64,000 nucleotides of DNA from Macrotrachela quadricornifera (Eukaryota; Rotifera; Eurotatoria; Philodinida; Philodinidae): contig JAJEKB010021317.1 in assembly GCA_022393335.1 (NCBI GenBank), positions 810,678 to 874,677 of the forward strand, read 5' to 3'. Positions 30,841 to 41,720 of the stretch are shown one piece after another. Each line of letters opens with the position of its first letter. The stretch's first letter is position 1. The position numbers and the translations under genes were made by a program. A model generated the notes under the pieces. The model made no database searches, was not told the DNA's origin, and saw only the letters and a program-made list of their open reading frames with translations.

Positions 30841-32007
30841 TTAAGATTTTAAAGCAAATTTTACAAATTTCAATCTTAATTGCCGTCTCTTTTCTTTATG
30901 AGATCCATAATCAATCCCAAGTTCCTTAATGATTTCTTTTACACCGACGTAAGATATTCCATTGTCTTCTATTTTATCAACTGGATCTCCATGCCAATTA
31001 TGACTTACATCAAAAACTTTCCATCTAAAATCATAGTATGACGATTGATCATCTGTTGTGGATGAAGTATAGTAACGAAGTGGATAATATACTCGACATC
31101 CATAATTATCTGTCGATACTTCTGGATCACTACAGATCAAACCAAGATGAGACATGTTCACTCGAACTGTTCCTACATATTTTTCTAAAACTATCAGCAT
31201 TTGATGAGCATGATTTTTGACATTGTCTTTTTGTTCAAAACGATAATCACAATCACAGGTAAGAACCGATGGAAAACCGCGTAATCTTAACCAATAATTA
31301 ATTGCTACACCACCACTGACATAATGCTTATCCGATGCACAATTTGCTCTAAATATTTTGAATATATCATCAAGTAAAACTTCGTATAATAAACGCCATT
31401 TCATCAAAGTTAATTGTTGTGCATGCACATCTGTTAATTTTCCACCATATATATCGGGAAGTGGATTTAAACAATGCGAACTAAAGAGAGAATGGTATTC
31501 CGATGGAATATTGGATAGTTTTTCTCTTTGTTCCTGCAAGGGATTCAAGAGAAGTTTAAACTCAATCGACGGAAAAGCACTTTCCATAATAATACATCGA
31601 ACTTCACTAATATTATTAGCTATAACTAACATTGCACCAGCAGCTTTACATTGTTCTGTAAGGGAAGGATTATAAACAGTACTTGCACTGTAGACAAGTG
31701 CAGGAGGAAAAGAGGAAAATTCATTATCGAGAATATTGGTAGGAAAGATCGTTTTCATCTGTTGTAATAAATATAATCCGGCTTGAGGATTACGCCGTGC
31801 CATATTGGTAATGACAAAAGCAATTCTTTGTTTTTTTTCTCCATTGTTATTGGAGTTTACAATCGCAGACATAGCATCCAATGCAGATGTTGTATCGATA
31901 AAAGTTTTTAATGTTACTAATTCTCGAAGAGATGTAATAGTCGAAGCAAGATGTGTTTTAAATGATTGACCTCGATCCACCCATATAATTACCGATGATG
32001 CAGCCAT
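30841..32007 (-). CDS. Pseudo-receiver domain fused to a nucleotidyltransferase-like domain
   Basis: Intronless, 388 residues. Residues ~5-140 follow the (beta-alpha)5 order of response-regulator receivers: VIIWVDRG (strand 1), TLKTFIDTTSALDAM (2), IAFVITNMARRNPQAGLYLL (3), PALVYSAS (4), KAAGAMLVIANNISEV (5). It resembles the bacterial receiver group with VxWVDD...ISDMGR...AGLxLL. The strand-3 acceptor position is Asn, the second acidic residue after WVD is Arg, and the strand-5 Lys is missing, so phosphotransfer is unlikely. Residues ~225-380 contain YVSGGVAINYWLRLRG then TCDCDYRFE (~250-257), the GG...DxD layout of a polymerase-beta-type nucleotidyltransferase. The closest analogues may be bacterial or large-DNA-virus proteins. 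The function of the fusion is unknown. There is no membrane segment. The intronless form and the domain type suggest horizontal acquisition, a common bdelloid feature, but this is inference. Confidence 0.6.
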   Translation of the reverse strand: MAASSVIIWVDRGQSFKTHLASTITSLRELVTLKTFIDTTSALDAMSAIVNSNNNGEKKQRIAFVITNMARRNPQAGLYLLQQMKTIFPTNILDNEFSSFPPALVYSASTVYNPSLTEQCKAAGAMLVIANNISEVRCIIMESAFPSIEFKLLLNPLQEQREKLSNIPSEYHSLFSSHCLNPLPDIYGGKLTDVHAQQLTLMKWRLLYEVLLDDIFKIFRANCASDKHYVSGGVAINYWLRLRGFPSVLTCDCDYRFEQKDNVKNHAHQMLIVLEKYVGTVRVNMSHLGLICSDPEVSTDNYGCRVYYPLRYYTSSTTDDQSSYYDFRWKVFDVSHNWHGDPVDKIEDNGISYVGVKEIIKELGIDYGSHKEKRRQLRLKFVKFALKS

Positions 32008-32495
32008 CGTTTAAACACAAAAGTTGATTTAATGAATAATAAAAACGTTGTTGAAAATTATTTTGAACAAGAATAATCTGCATCAACCAATCCGTTTACA
32101 TAGTCAAGAATATTTTTCCGTCATAAATTATTTTGTTGGATTTTTTTCTTTTATAGTCACATTTGAGACACATCACAGGCAGTCACGTTTTACTCTTTAT
32201 TTCTCGTTCTTCTGACGTCTCCGCACAGCCGGAGAAATTTTGAGTCGCTGAATGGATCAGAAGAGAATCAGGCAAATGTAACAGTAACTTTTTTTCTCCT
32301 TCGAAAACTTCAATTCTTCCAGTTGACATAATGTTCGTCTACGTGATATTCATCTAAATTAGCAATAAAAAACGATCGATCACGCAATATTTTTTATTCT
32401 TTCATATACATGGACTAATAGTAACTCAAGTCATCTATAAATCTATATACTTTTTCTTCAACGATCACAGGGTGACACGTGTATATTTCTCTTTA
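32008..32495. other. Intergenic upstream of the receiver fusion gene
   Basis: No exon or repeat recognised. It presumably contains the promoter of the minus-strand gene. Confidence 0.35.
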
Positions 32496-33317
32496 GGGGT
32501 GGAATATTTACTTTACTTTGTAGTTACGTAGTTACAAGTAACTATGTAAATAGGTATACTACTGACCAAAAGTATTCCGCACCCCTCGGATCTCACGAGG
32601 GAACCTCTCGAGGTGATAAACGAGTTTAGACTTCATCTTTTGGCCATAAATAGATCTCAATGAGATATAAAAAACCTCAAAAGGATAACTCCCCTTAGCG
32701 ATTCTATCTGAAGTTACAGGCATTTTACTCGAATTTCCGACTATGGGATGGTGTTTACCAACAAATCAAATGACGATGTTTGGACCTGAGATTTTGCCCA
32801 AAGACAGGTCTAGTTATGAGTAGAGTACTCTGAAAATTTCAGCTTTAAATCACCTTCCCTTCTCAAAATTTCAAAGTTCCAAAAAATTATACATATCTTA
32901 TGAGAGATGCTATAATTCTCCTTCTTTTGAAACTTTGAAATTTCGAGAAGGAAAGATAATTTAAAGCTGAAATTTTCAGAGTTTTCTACTCATAACCAGA
33001 CCTGTCTTTGGGCAAAATCTCACGTCCAAACAACATCACATAGTCGGAAATTCAAGTAGAATGCCTGTAACTTCAGATAGAATCGCTAAGAGGAGTTATC
33101 CTTTTGAGGTTTTTCGTATCTCATTGAGGTCTATTTATGGCCAAAAGATGAAGTCTAAACTCGTTTATCACCTCGAGAGGTTCCTTCGTGAGATCCGATG
33201 GGGGGGGGGGGGGGGTACTTTTGGTCAGTAATGTACCTATTTACATAGTTACTTGTAACTAGGGGTGTCGGCGTTCCCCGTTCCTGGGAACGGAACGCAA
33301 AACTGACACCCCTAGTA
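32496..33317. mobile_element. Nested palindromes: element F within an outer inverted repeat, plus TAGGGGTG ends
   Basis: The inner element (~32568-33236) has outer ends TACTGACCAAAAGTATTCC and GTACTTTTGGTCAGTA and arms of ~300 bp. Each arm holds TTTTGCCCAAAGACAGGTCT and CTCTGAAAATTTCAGC. Its ends are enclosed by a second pair, GTTACAAGTAACTATGTAAA (~32530) and TTTACATAGTTACTTGTAAC (~33240). These are bordered by AGGGGTG (~32494) and a 59-bp hairpin 33259-33317 (TAGGGGTGTC...GACACCCCTA). A 17-base G run at ~33200 sits near the right end. Confidence 0.85.
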
Positions 33318-34000
33318 TATACAAGATTTCAACAACAGATCTCGCTGCTACTGTCCGAATGAAACAAAGGGTTGTTTGGACCATATTAAAGATATCTATT
33401 GATAAGCTCTATATGTTCCGCATATGTCTATGCTTCATCTGACGAATAGCAGAAAAAATGCTTGCTAAAATCTGATTGGCTGAAAACCTATGTTTCATAT
33501 GGACGATAGTCGGTCATCCAATATTAGCTCCTGGTATGTACAAGATTTCAGTAATGTATCTTTGTGCTTCTATTCGAATAAAACATGGACATACTCTGCC
33601 GACTAGCCAATTCCACCTCCTCGCGATGTTTTCTGGATAATGCTAACGGGCCTCTGCATACTTATCTTGAATTACATAACATACGATAATCATACTTCGC
33701 CCATAACTGAAAAATCATGCAATTTGCACGGGATATAGCTAGTTACTATATGATTCTGAAATCAGATTAGAATACTCGTGCAACTGAAAAGCAGCCCGAT
33801 CAAGAAAACGCCATTATTTAAAATTTTCTATGACCATATACACTCATTATCGAATTTTCGTATTTTATCAGCAAAATAACACTTTTGTTGTTATCTGCAC
33901 AAACAAAAAATTACACAATCTCGAGAAAGCTTTATGTCACATAATAAATAAATAGACGTGCATATCTCAGTGAAACATATATTCCAATAAAATTATATCG
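33318..34000. other. Intergenic upstream of the F-box/LRR gene
   Basis: TATACAAGATTTCA(A/G)(C/T)AA and CGAATAAAACA-type stretches occur twice (~33318 and ~33538), a diverged ~220-bp direct repeat. No exon. Confidence 0.35.
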
Positions 34001-36631
34001 ATGTCAACCAAATTTACTTTGTCTTTCCACACACTACCCGTCGAGATTACTTATCGGATTCTCGACAATCTCGATGACTTAACACTTCTTATTTCTGCTC
34101 GCAACGTCTGCAAAAGACTCAACGATATTATCGAAACCCATCCTCGGTACAAGGTAACATTCAGTTCAGTATTAAAATACGATTTTCATCCTGTTCGTGC
34201 CATTATTCTTCCTAACAGTAACATTTCACTTATTTTCCTCGATCATCTCCGAATATTAGATCAAATTCAATATTTTCTCACAATGTGTAGTATATATAAT
34301 TTTTTTTACTAGTTAACCTTTCCTCTTCTTCAACTGTGTAGGTTTCGAAAAGCAATGAGGAGAATGATTCGATGTGGATTTTACAATCAGATCCTACTAT
34401 TAATCTAAAATATATTTATTGGAGTTTGAGACAATAATGGAGAATCCACACAATTTCTAGTAGAAAACGCCGGTCTCTGAATTTGTTCAATGGTGCCAAC
34501 TATAGTATGATGACTATTTGAACGAAACATCTGAGCCATTTATAGTATCCAAACCTTTAAAAATGTTGAGGCGACGAAAATGTACGACTTACTTTTGGGC
34601 GCTATGATAAATGGTACCATGTCAACAGCACTAATACCTTTCGAAAATTCTTCTGTAACAGATATAGAGTATAGTTTTGCAGTTGAACACTCAAGCAACA
34701 CCTTATTCAATCTGAAGCACGATTTGGATTAAGTATCTATTATTCAAATGTGGTTTGAAATATTCCTCAATAATGCATTTCCCTCATTTCAAAAGTCTGG
34801 ATTTTTTCAGATAGATCATTTGCTACATGTTTTGTAAGAAAAAATTCTATACAATTGTCATCTCCATCGGAAAAGTAGTACTATTTGGTAACTAATACTG
34901 TTTTTCGATCACCACTTGTCCCTTGTATACCTCTTCCTATTCATCCTCACCCACAGGCAACAAAGAGCTCCCTTGTACTTTGTCCTATTTTAATAATGGT
35001 TTTCATTTCTCTCTCAAATGCGATGGATCATATGTTGCCTCATCATGCAAATTAAGTCTCCACTTTTTCATAAAGACACTGACAACACTAAATCTCTTCT
35101 GGAATCAAATTGGAGATGCCAAAGCACGACATCTGGCTAATGCTTTACGAAACAATACGGTAATTCTGATTCTATCTTTATGTCTCTCATATACACATCT
35201 CCACTTTTTTACACAGATACTCACAACACTAAAACTTTATGGGAATCAAATTAGAGACGTCGGAATACAACATCTGGCTAATGCTTTACGAAGCAACACA
35301 GTGACTATCATTCTACCATTGTCTCTCACGAGGAAATATCCCCAACTGTCCAATCGCTTTTGGATCGGCTATAGTCTCAAATGATCGATCTCAGTGAGTT
35401 ATTAAACACCCTAGAAGGGTTTGATTTTCTGGCCTTCTCTTGTCGAGTTATGGATGTTTTACTCAATTTTTGGTCTATGAGCATACATTCGCTGATACAC
35501 CGAATGATGAATTTTCGAGCTAAAATTTTGCCCATAGATAGATCTTACAGTCACTAGAAACTCCCCAAAGTTTCAGCCAGAACAAATGTATACATTCTGA
35601 GATATCAGCTTGTTGTGATAGTGTCCGTATTTGGAAACACAGTCTAAAAATTGAGTAAAATACCCATAACTCGACAGGAGAAGACCAGAAAATGAAACCC
35701 TTCTAGGGTGTTTAATAACTCACTGAGGTCCATCATCTGAGACTATAGTTGATCCAAAAACGATTGGACAGTTGGGGATGTTCCCTCGTCAGTAATACAC
35801 AGATCTCCACTTTTTCACACAGACACTAACAACACTAGATCTCCGTACTAATCAAATCGGAGATGTCGGAGCACACCATCTGGCCGATGCTTTACAAAGC
35901 AAAAAGGTGATTTTCATTCTATCTTCATTTCTATGTAATATACATATCTCCACTTTTTCAAACAGACACTCACGACACTATATCTCTGGAATAATGAAAT
36001 CAGACCTGTCGGAGCAAAACATTTGGCTAGTGCTTTACGACACAATAAGGTAATTCTCATTCTGCCTTCATCTCTGTCATATATAAATTGCTACTTTTTC
36101 AAACAGACACTCACAACACTGTATTTCTGGGTTAATCAAATTGAAGCTGCCGGCGCGCAACATCTAGCTAATGCTTTACGAAGCAACACGGTAATTCTCA
36201 TTCTACCGTTATCTCTCTCATATACGCACTTCCACTTTCACGTAGACCCTCACAACACTATACCTCTACCAAAATAAAATCGGAGATGTTGGAGCACAAC
36301 ATCTAGCTGATGCTTTACGAAACAACAAGGTAATCATCATCCTACCTTCATCTCTCTGATATACATATCTGCACTTTTTCACAATAGACACTCACAACTC
36401 TATATCTCGAAGCAAATCAAATCAAAGATATCGGAGCACAACATCTGGCTGATGCTTTACGAAACAATATGGTGATCTTGATTCTATCTTTATATCTCTC
36501 ATATACCCATCTCTACTTTTTCACCATAGACACTGACAACACTAAATCTCGACTCAAATCATATTGCATCATTTATTCGACAATGTGTGAATGAACTGAT
36601 TGAACGAAACAAGCAGAAAGCCAAGTCGTGA
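34001..36631 (+). CDS. F-box/leucine-rich-repeat protein, 9 exons, 280 residues
   Basis: Exon 1 (34001-34153, 51 codons) is an F-box: FHTLPVEITYRILDNLDDLT then ARNVCKRLNDIIETHPRY. Seven exons of exactly 84 nt follow, all phase 0: 35076-35159, 35217-35300, 35823-35906, 35966-36049, 36107-36190, 36246-36329, 36388-36471. Each encodes one 28-residue ribonuclease-inhibitor-type LRR (TLTTLxLxxNQIGDxGAxHLANALRxNx). The last exon (36530-36631) ends in TGA. Introns between repeats are 55-60 nt except intron 3, which is 522 nt and holds palindromic element G. Intron 1 is 922 nt and contains decayed protein-like sequence. All acceptors are AG and donors GT. The expected role is an SCF ubiquitin-ligase substrate adaptor, with LRRs binding the target. 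Substrate unknown. Confidence 0.85.
35328..35795. mobile_element. Palindromic element G, inside an LRR-gene intron
   Basis: Arms ~35328-35480 and ~35640-35795 are inverse (ACGAGGAAATATCCCCAACT versus AGTTGGGGATGTTCCCTCGT; GGGTGTTTAATAACTCACTG). The loop side has GCTAAAATTTTGCCCATAGA, TAGAAACTCC and AAGTTTCAGCC, the same core as elements D and F. It expands intron 3 of the F-box/LRR gene about ninefold. Confidence 0.85.
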
Positions 36632-37104
36632 CAATTGTTCTTTCTAATTTCTTACAAATAAAACTAATGATTCAGTGTGGTTAGAACGGAATTCATGACG
36701 GCATAAGGAATACTTCATAAAATGTTCGAAAACAGGATTTACAACTAAAGATATGATCTCCCGTGGAGATATATATACTATATCCATGCTTAATAAGAAT
36801 GAAACATGTTTTTAGTAGCTTTGAATTTATACTAGTCAACACATACTCATACCAGTTTAGTTAGATTGATTTTGTTTTAATATTTGTAGATAAATGAACT
36901 GATGGTTTAACATTTAATGCTTTACATAAAATAGTAATAATTATTTATTATACTTATACATTTACATCAATACTGAAAGCGATTAAAAAGAACAAGTGCT
37001 TTTAACAAAAAAAATATTTAGAGGCTTTTTCAATAGAAATTCAACTTGTACTTTCCATTGATGGTAATATTCTGTTTATTTAATATATTCGTCCATCGAA
37101 AATG
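36632..37104. other. Intergenic between convergent genes
   Basis: AT-rich 3' flanks of the LRR gene (plus) and the glutamate receptor (minus). Nothing else recognised. Confidence 0.4.
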
Positions 37105-39687
37105 TTAATGCACGACGAAAATTTTTCTGTACATTCGTTTTTCCCATATATATATTAATAATGAGAGAATCAAAAGAATTATAAATGTAATAAATAATCC
37201 ACTAGTTGATTCAATACTCATACTAGTAGATATATCAGGTTCATCTGGACAAACATTACCTTGAAACCATATTTTTCTTAAATTTTCAAGTTCACCTAAT
37301 TCTCTTAATGATAATATATTAAAATCAAAAGCTTCTTTATATAACCATTGTTTCGGCATAGCAATACCAAATATACTTTGATCAAAACTTGTCCCAACTA
37401 AAGTTAAATTACAATAAATAGTCGACGTTGAATATTCTAAAACTCCACTATCCATAATAGCCACATCAATGATATTATTTAATAAATTCGTATATATATC
37501 CTTTTCCTTCATTAATGGATAAAAATTTCTAATTCCACCGGAGATTTCTCGTAAATAATAATCTTCAATCGATGAATTAATAAAAATTCCAACACGACTA
37601 TATGATAATTTACCATTTTTAATATCATCAATTCCTGAAATAATATCTTTTGTTTTTAAAGCTGTTAAATTCGATGCTAAATTAGCCGTATATGTTGCTA
37701 TAAAGACTAAACTTAATATATATAAACTAACCGTTGTTAAACGTCCAGCAGCCGTTTGTACATCAAAATCTACACCATATCCAACTAAATTTCCAAACGA
37801 GTACCAAATACTCATGGAAATTGAACCAATAATTGATCTATTCTGTAATGCTTCATTGTCTTTTCGTTCATATAAACAAATTAAAAATCCAGTGAAAACA
37901 GTAGCTACTAAAAGAACCATCCAAAGTTTCAATGATAATGGTTTTAAAAATGCCATTAAATCTGTACTTTCATCTAGTCTTTTTCGAGTAATAACACGTA
38001 ATGAATTATCAAATATTGAACTTGAAAAACTAACTCTTTCACTTCGTGCTGATGTAACTGTCAAATCTGCTACAACGATATCAAAAATTCCATTAACTAC
38101 TGCATCAACTAAACTATTATAAGTAGAATTTGCTGGTACTAATATAATCTCTGGAATAAATCCCATTTTTTTAACTAAAAGATCAATAAGATCCGGTACA
38201 AAACCAACTATTTTTGTATAATTTCGTCCATTATCATCAATAATATTCTGTATTATTGTAAATGGATGTATTTCAAAAACTCCAATTTTTAATTTAACAT
38301 TTAATATCGATGGATAACCATTCGGAGGTATTGTTGTATTTCCAGGCCATAAAATAACACTCGTGTTTATATATTTTTTCCATTTATTAGAATTCGACCA
38401 TACTAATACTGGAATAGCTTCAATTCCATCATTAATATATTGAACATTTTTTGCTACATAATAAATTCCATATAATCGATCTGTTGCATTAATAGAAAAT
38501 TGTACAAGACCAGATACACCAATAAATACAGTTGTACTTAAAGCATTAAAAAATTTATTTCCATTAAGAAAATAACGATCAAAACAAAATGAAGAATTAA
38601 TAATTGATATACATGATAAAGAATTATTTGAATTAGTAGAACAATATTTTTCTAATGTTTTAATAAATAACCAAGTTGCATCAAATGCAAAAAGTGAATA
38701 ATAATCTATTTTTGTTATTTCAGGAAATGATTCAGATTCATATTTTTGCCAAATATCATAAGCAGAATTTAATAATACATTATCTATAGGTGCATTTGCC
38801 ATACTTCCTGTTACAGGTTCAACAGTTAATATTCCAATTAATTTTTCATGTAATGTTACATTAAATGAAGAAAATTCAATATTATTACTTAATATCCATG
38901 TAAATCGAGGACCAACTACATCAAGTTTAAGTGCATTTTCTAATATTAAATTTATATAATCTGTAATAGCCCATACAATAACAATTCGTGTTGCACTAGT
39001 AAGTAAAATAGTATGTAAATCTCCTCGAATACTTTGTGAATTAATATCAAATATAATCATTTGATTAACTGTAAAATTATTATCATTAAAAGCTTGATTA
39101 ATTCCTTTTGCACCACCAGATCCAAATGCATCATTTTGATAAATAACTATACATGATGTCCAATTATATCGAGTAAATAATTCTACCATTGCTAATGCAG
39201 CTGTATTATCCGATGAAACAGTACGATAAAAATATGGATATATACTTCGATCAGATAAATCAGGATTTGTAGCAGAATATGATATTACAGGAATATTTAT
39301 ACTTTCACCAAATTCAGCAATAACTTTTGCTTCACGTGAATAACCAGGACCAACAATACCAATTATATTTGAATTTGAAATTTCTCGACATGTCATACTA
39401 AGACCATTCATTATATTTCCACCTGTTTGAACTATTTTCCATCCAATATATTTTCCATCAATTGTTATATTATATTGTTGAGAAAGAATTATTGCTGCTT
39501 TAAACATAGCTTCTGAATGAACAGATAATGTTGTTGGTTTTGATGTATTTGATGCATCTGGAAAAAGACCTAAAAGTTGAATAGTTGAAAGATTTGATGA
39601 TGGCCAAATTGATTCTACATGTGAGAAATAAAGTTCATATAATATTAAATGAAAAAATAACCATTGAAAATTGATTAGATATAACAT
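37105..39687 (-). CDS. Ionotropic glutamate receptor with a K+-channel-like VGYG pore
   Basis: An intronless 860-residue frame. The order is: hydrophobic signal peptide (residues ~1-24); amino-terminal ANF-receptor/LIVBP domain (~45-420, for example GPGYSREAKVIAEFG, ISYSATNPDLSDR); ligand-binding S1 (~455-575, GFVPDLIDLL, DLTVTSARSERVSFSS with the alpha-carboxylate-binding Arg); M1 (~586-605, LWMVLLVATVFTGFLICLYE); pore loop (~622-640, SIWYSFGNLVGYGVDF); M3 (~650-673, IATYTANLASNLT, the SYTANLAAF gating motif); S2 (~680-815, AIMDSGVLEY with the amino-group acid); M4 (~822-845). The pore has VGYG as in K+ channels, bacterial GluR0 and, from memory, the described bdelloid receptor AvGluR1, instead of the Q/R/N-site sequence of vertebrate receptors. 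It should be a ligand-gated, probably K+-selective plasma-membrane channel. Many N-glycosylation sites lie in the extracellular half. Confidence 0.92.
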   Translation of the reverse strand: MLYLINFQWLFFHLILYELYFSHVESIWPSSNLSTIQLLGLFPDASNTSKPTTLSVHSEAMFKAAIILSQQYNITIDGKYIGWKIVQTGGNIMNGLSMTCREISNSNIIGIVGPGYSREAKVIAEFGESINIPVISYSATNPDLSDRSIYPYFYRTVSSDNTAALAMVELFTRYNWTSCIVIYQNDAFGSGGAKGINQAFNDNNFTVNQMIIFDINSQSIRGDLHTILLTSATRIVIVWAITDYINLILENALKLDVVGPRFTWILSNNIEFSSFNVTLHEKLIGILTVEPVTGSMANAPIDNVLLNSAYDIWQKYESESFPEITKIDYYSLFAFDATWLFIKTLEKYCSTNSNNSLSCISIINSSFCFDRYFLNGNKFFNALSTTVFIGVSGLVQFSINATDRLYGIYYVAKNVQYINDGIEAIPVLVWSNSNKWKKYINTSVILWPGNTTIPPNGYPSILNVKLKIGVFEIHPFTIIQNIIDDNGRNYTKIVGFVPDLIDLLVKKMGFIPEIILVPANSTYNSLVDAVVNGIFDIVVADLTVTSARSERVSFSSSIFDNSLRVITRKRLDESTDLMAFLKPLSLKLWMVLLVATVFTGFLICLYERKDNEALQNRSIIGSISMSIWYSFGNLVGYGVDFDVQTAAGRLTTVSLYILSLVFIATYTANLASNLTALKTKDIISGIDDIKNGKLSYSRVGIFINSSIEDYYLREISGGIRNFYPLMKEKDIYTNLLNNIIDVAIMDSGVLEYSTSTIYCNLTLVGTSFDQSIFGIAMPKQWLYKEAFDFNILSLRELGELENLRKIWFQGNVCPDEPDISTSMSIESTSGLFITFIILLILSLLIYIWEKRMYRKIFVVH

Positions 39688-41190
39688 TGATGATTTATTT
39701 CAGTAAAATCTAAATTATTAGAAAAAAGAATCTGCATCTCATTTTCAGTGAAAACTGTAATATACATCACTTCAATAATTTAATCATTTTTCTTACTTTA
39801 TTTTAAATAGAATATTAGATAAATGCATTTTTTTAAATTAAAAAATGTTCATCTTCACTATTTTCAAAGAAGACTAGACATTTTTATATAAACATACGAT
39901 ATGAAAATCTCATACAAAATATAGAAGTTATCACATGAATTTTTATGTTCATACAAACCGATAAATATTATTTATAAATACTTAGTTGAACATTTGTTAC
40001 AATAAATTTTCTAGAGAAAAAATACTTTTTTATATGAATGTGAGAAAACATTTCTGCCTAATAGAATGACTATAGATGAAAAATTTTCATCGTATTTTTA
40101 ATTCCTAAAATGAGCGACGCATATGTAAAGCGTCAATGAATTTTCTAGATTGTCTTTTTCTTTCCTAATAAATATATAATAATGTGCAATGCTTTACTTT
40201 TTTCCTCGAACATTCTCGGTGAACTAGTAGAAAATAAAGAAAACTTAACATTGATATTTATATTTCAGTTGAAAATTTTCTCATTGTTAAACTTTGTTAA
40301 AGTAATTATACATCGAAACATTCTATATGTTTGGGGTTTATACAAAAGCAAAACAGTTCCTCAAAAAGTTAAATAAAAACATTTGAAATATTTTATTTTC
40401 GTTTTCTGACCCATTATGATAATAAATAAGAAAGTCTAATAGAAAATATGTCGAATATATTTGGAAAAATAAAAAAAAAACGTTCTACTTAACAATTCTT
40501 GGTAGATTTATACGTTCAATTGTGGGACAATCTTGAATTATTCTTTCACTTTCGTCACTTTATTTGTATTGTTCCACTTCTAAATGTATGCATCTTGTAT
40601 TAATATTGCTCTTTTTATTTTCCTTCTACAATGTTTATCTTGAAATCAGAGATGTCTATCGTGGTGATAACTTCTCTATGAAAGAAGATTAAAAAATTCA
40701 AGAATTTCCACATAATGTAGACGTTGATGTGTGCTGCACGATAAGGTTCGACGAATCTGATCGATTGGCAGAATCAGCTCTAGTTTAAACCGGTTACAGC
40801 CTCGAAAATCCAAAGTTTTAAAAAATATCATCGCAGTAGCGGCAGATTCTCAATCGCGATGAACACCTATATTTGAAGTATTCTTATATTAAAAGAACTA
40901 TTGTAAATATGTCACTACTCTTTTATATATATTTTTTAAAATTAATCAATAGATGCATTCTGTCGAGTAGACTAGAATAAATAAGTATTTTTTATTTTTT
41001 AAATATCTCTCTCATTTCTCAACCGATTGACCTAAATTTTTTTTGTTGAATTTATCACGTCTTCTTCTACAAAATAGAATGTTATTTATTAATCTAAATA
41101 GTTGAAATCATTTTCTTTTAAACAATCTAATCGATCTGTGCAACTCACGTAACTTTCAACACCAACATCAGTTCTAGTTTTCTTCACAGC
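39688..41190. other. AT-rich intergenic
   Basis: No exon recognised. GGCAGATTCTCAATCG at ~40850 and GGCAGAATCAGCTC at ~40768 resemble MITE words from 16.5 kb, but no element could be bounded. Confidence 0.35.
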
Positions 41191-41720
41191 GCGTTTTAAT
41201 TCATTAAGAACAGTCGAGAAAGGTTGAAATCTGGATTGTTGGGTTAAGATGTGGGTATGATGTGTGACATTGTCCTACTGAAATGTTCAATGATTTCCAA
41301 ATATTTGATTGCCATATTTTAGAACCACCGGTAACACAGCTTTGATATAACGTTTTGTGGAAATTTGCGTCTTTGTTTCTTTCCACCTGCTTTATGGGCT
41401 TCTTGATGATTAACTGCCTATATACGCTAATTTTGTGAATTGTAGACTCCATCAGTGTGGGACATTTTTTCACCGAAACACAAAATTCTCGTTGTTTTTT
41501 TCTTTTTTTGAAATATGCTCGGATCCAATTGGAAAATGTTTTTCTTCTGCCTTTATGACCATCACTAATCAACGGTACTCACCATATTATAGCTGATGGC
41601 ACTGTTTAAAGCACGAAAAATTTTCATGATAGTTCCACCACTTTCATGCTTTGAAAGTACGAGCTTTTGGATGTCTTTACTTTACATTTTTAAAAATACA
41701 GTTAGAATGACTAACAATTA
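41191..41720 (-). pseudogene. Tc1/mariner-IS630-like transposase, N-terminal remnant
   Basis: The minus strand gives DIQKLVLSKHESGGTIMKIF and RALNSAISYNMV (first helix-turn-helix). After a GTGAGT-like break it gives DGHKGRRKTFSNWIRAYFKK, then VSVKKCPTLMESTIHKI and a Lys-rich YRQLIIKKPIKQ, the layout of paired HTH domains joined by a G-R-(R)-K linker in Tc1/IS630 transposases. The DDE/D catalytic part is not found downstream. The longest unbroken frame is 122 codons (41204-41572). Identification is by pattern, with moderate certainty. Confidence 0.4.

Noticed and set aside
37814..38122. 102-codon plus frame
   Set aside because: Antisense shadow of the glutamate receptor gene.
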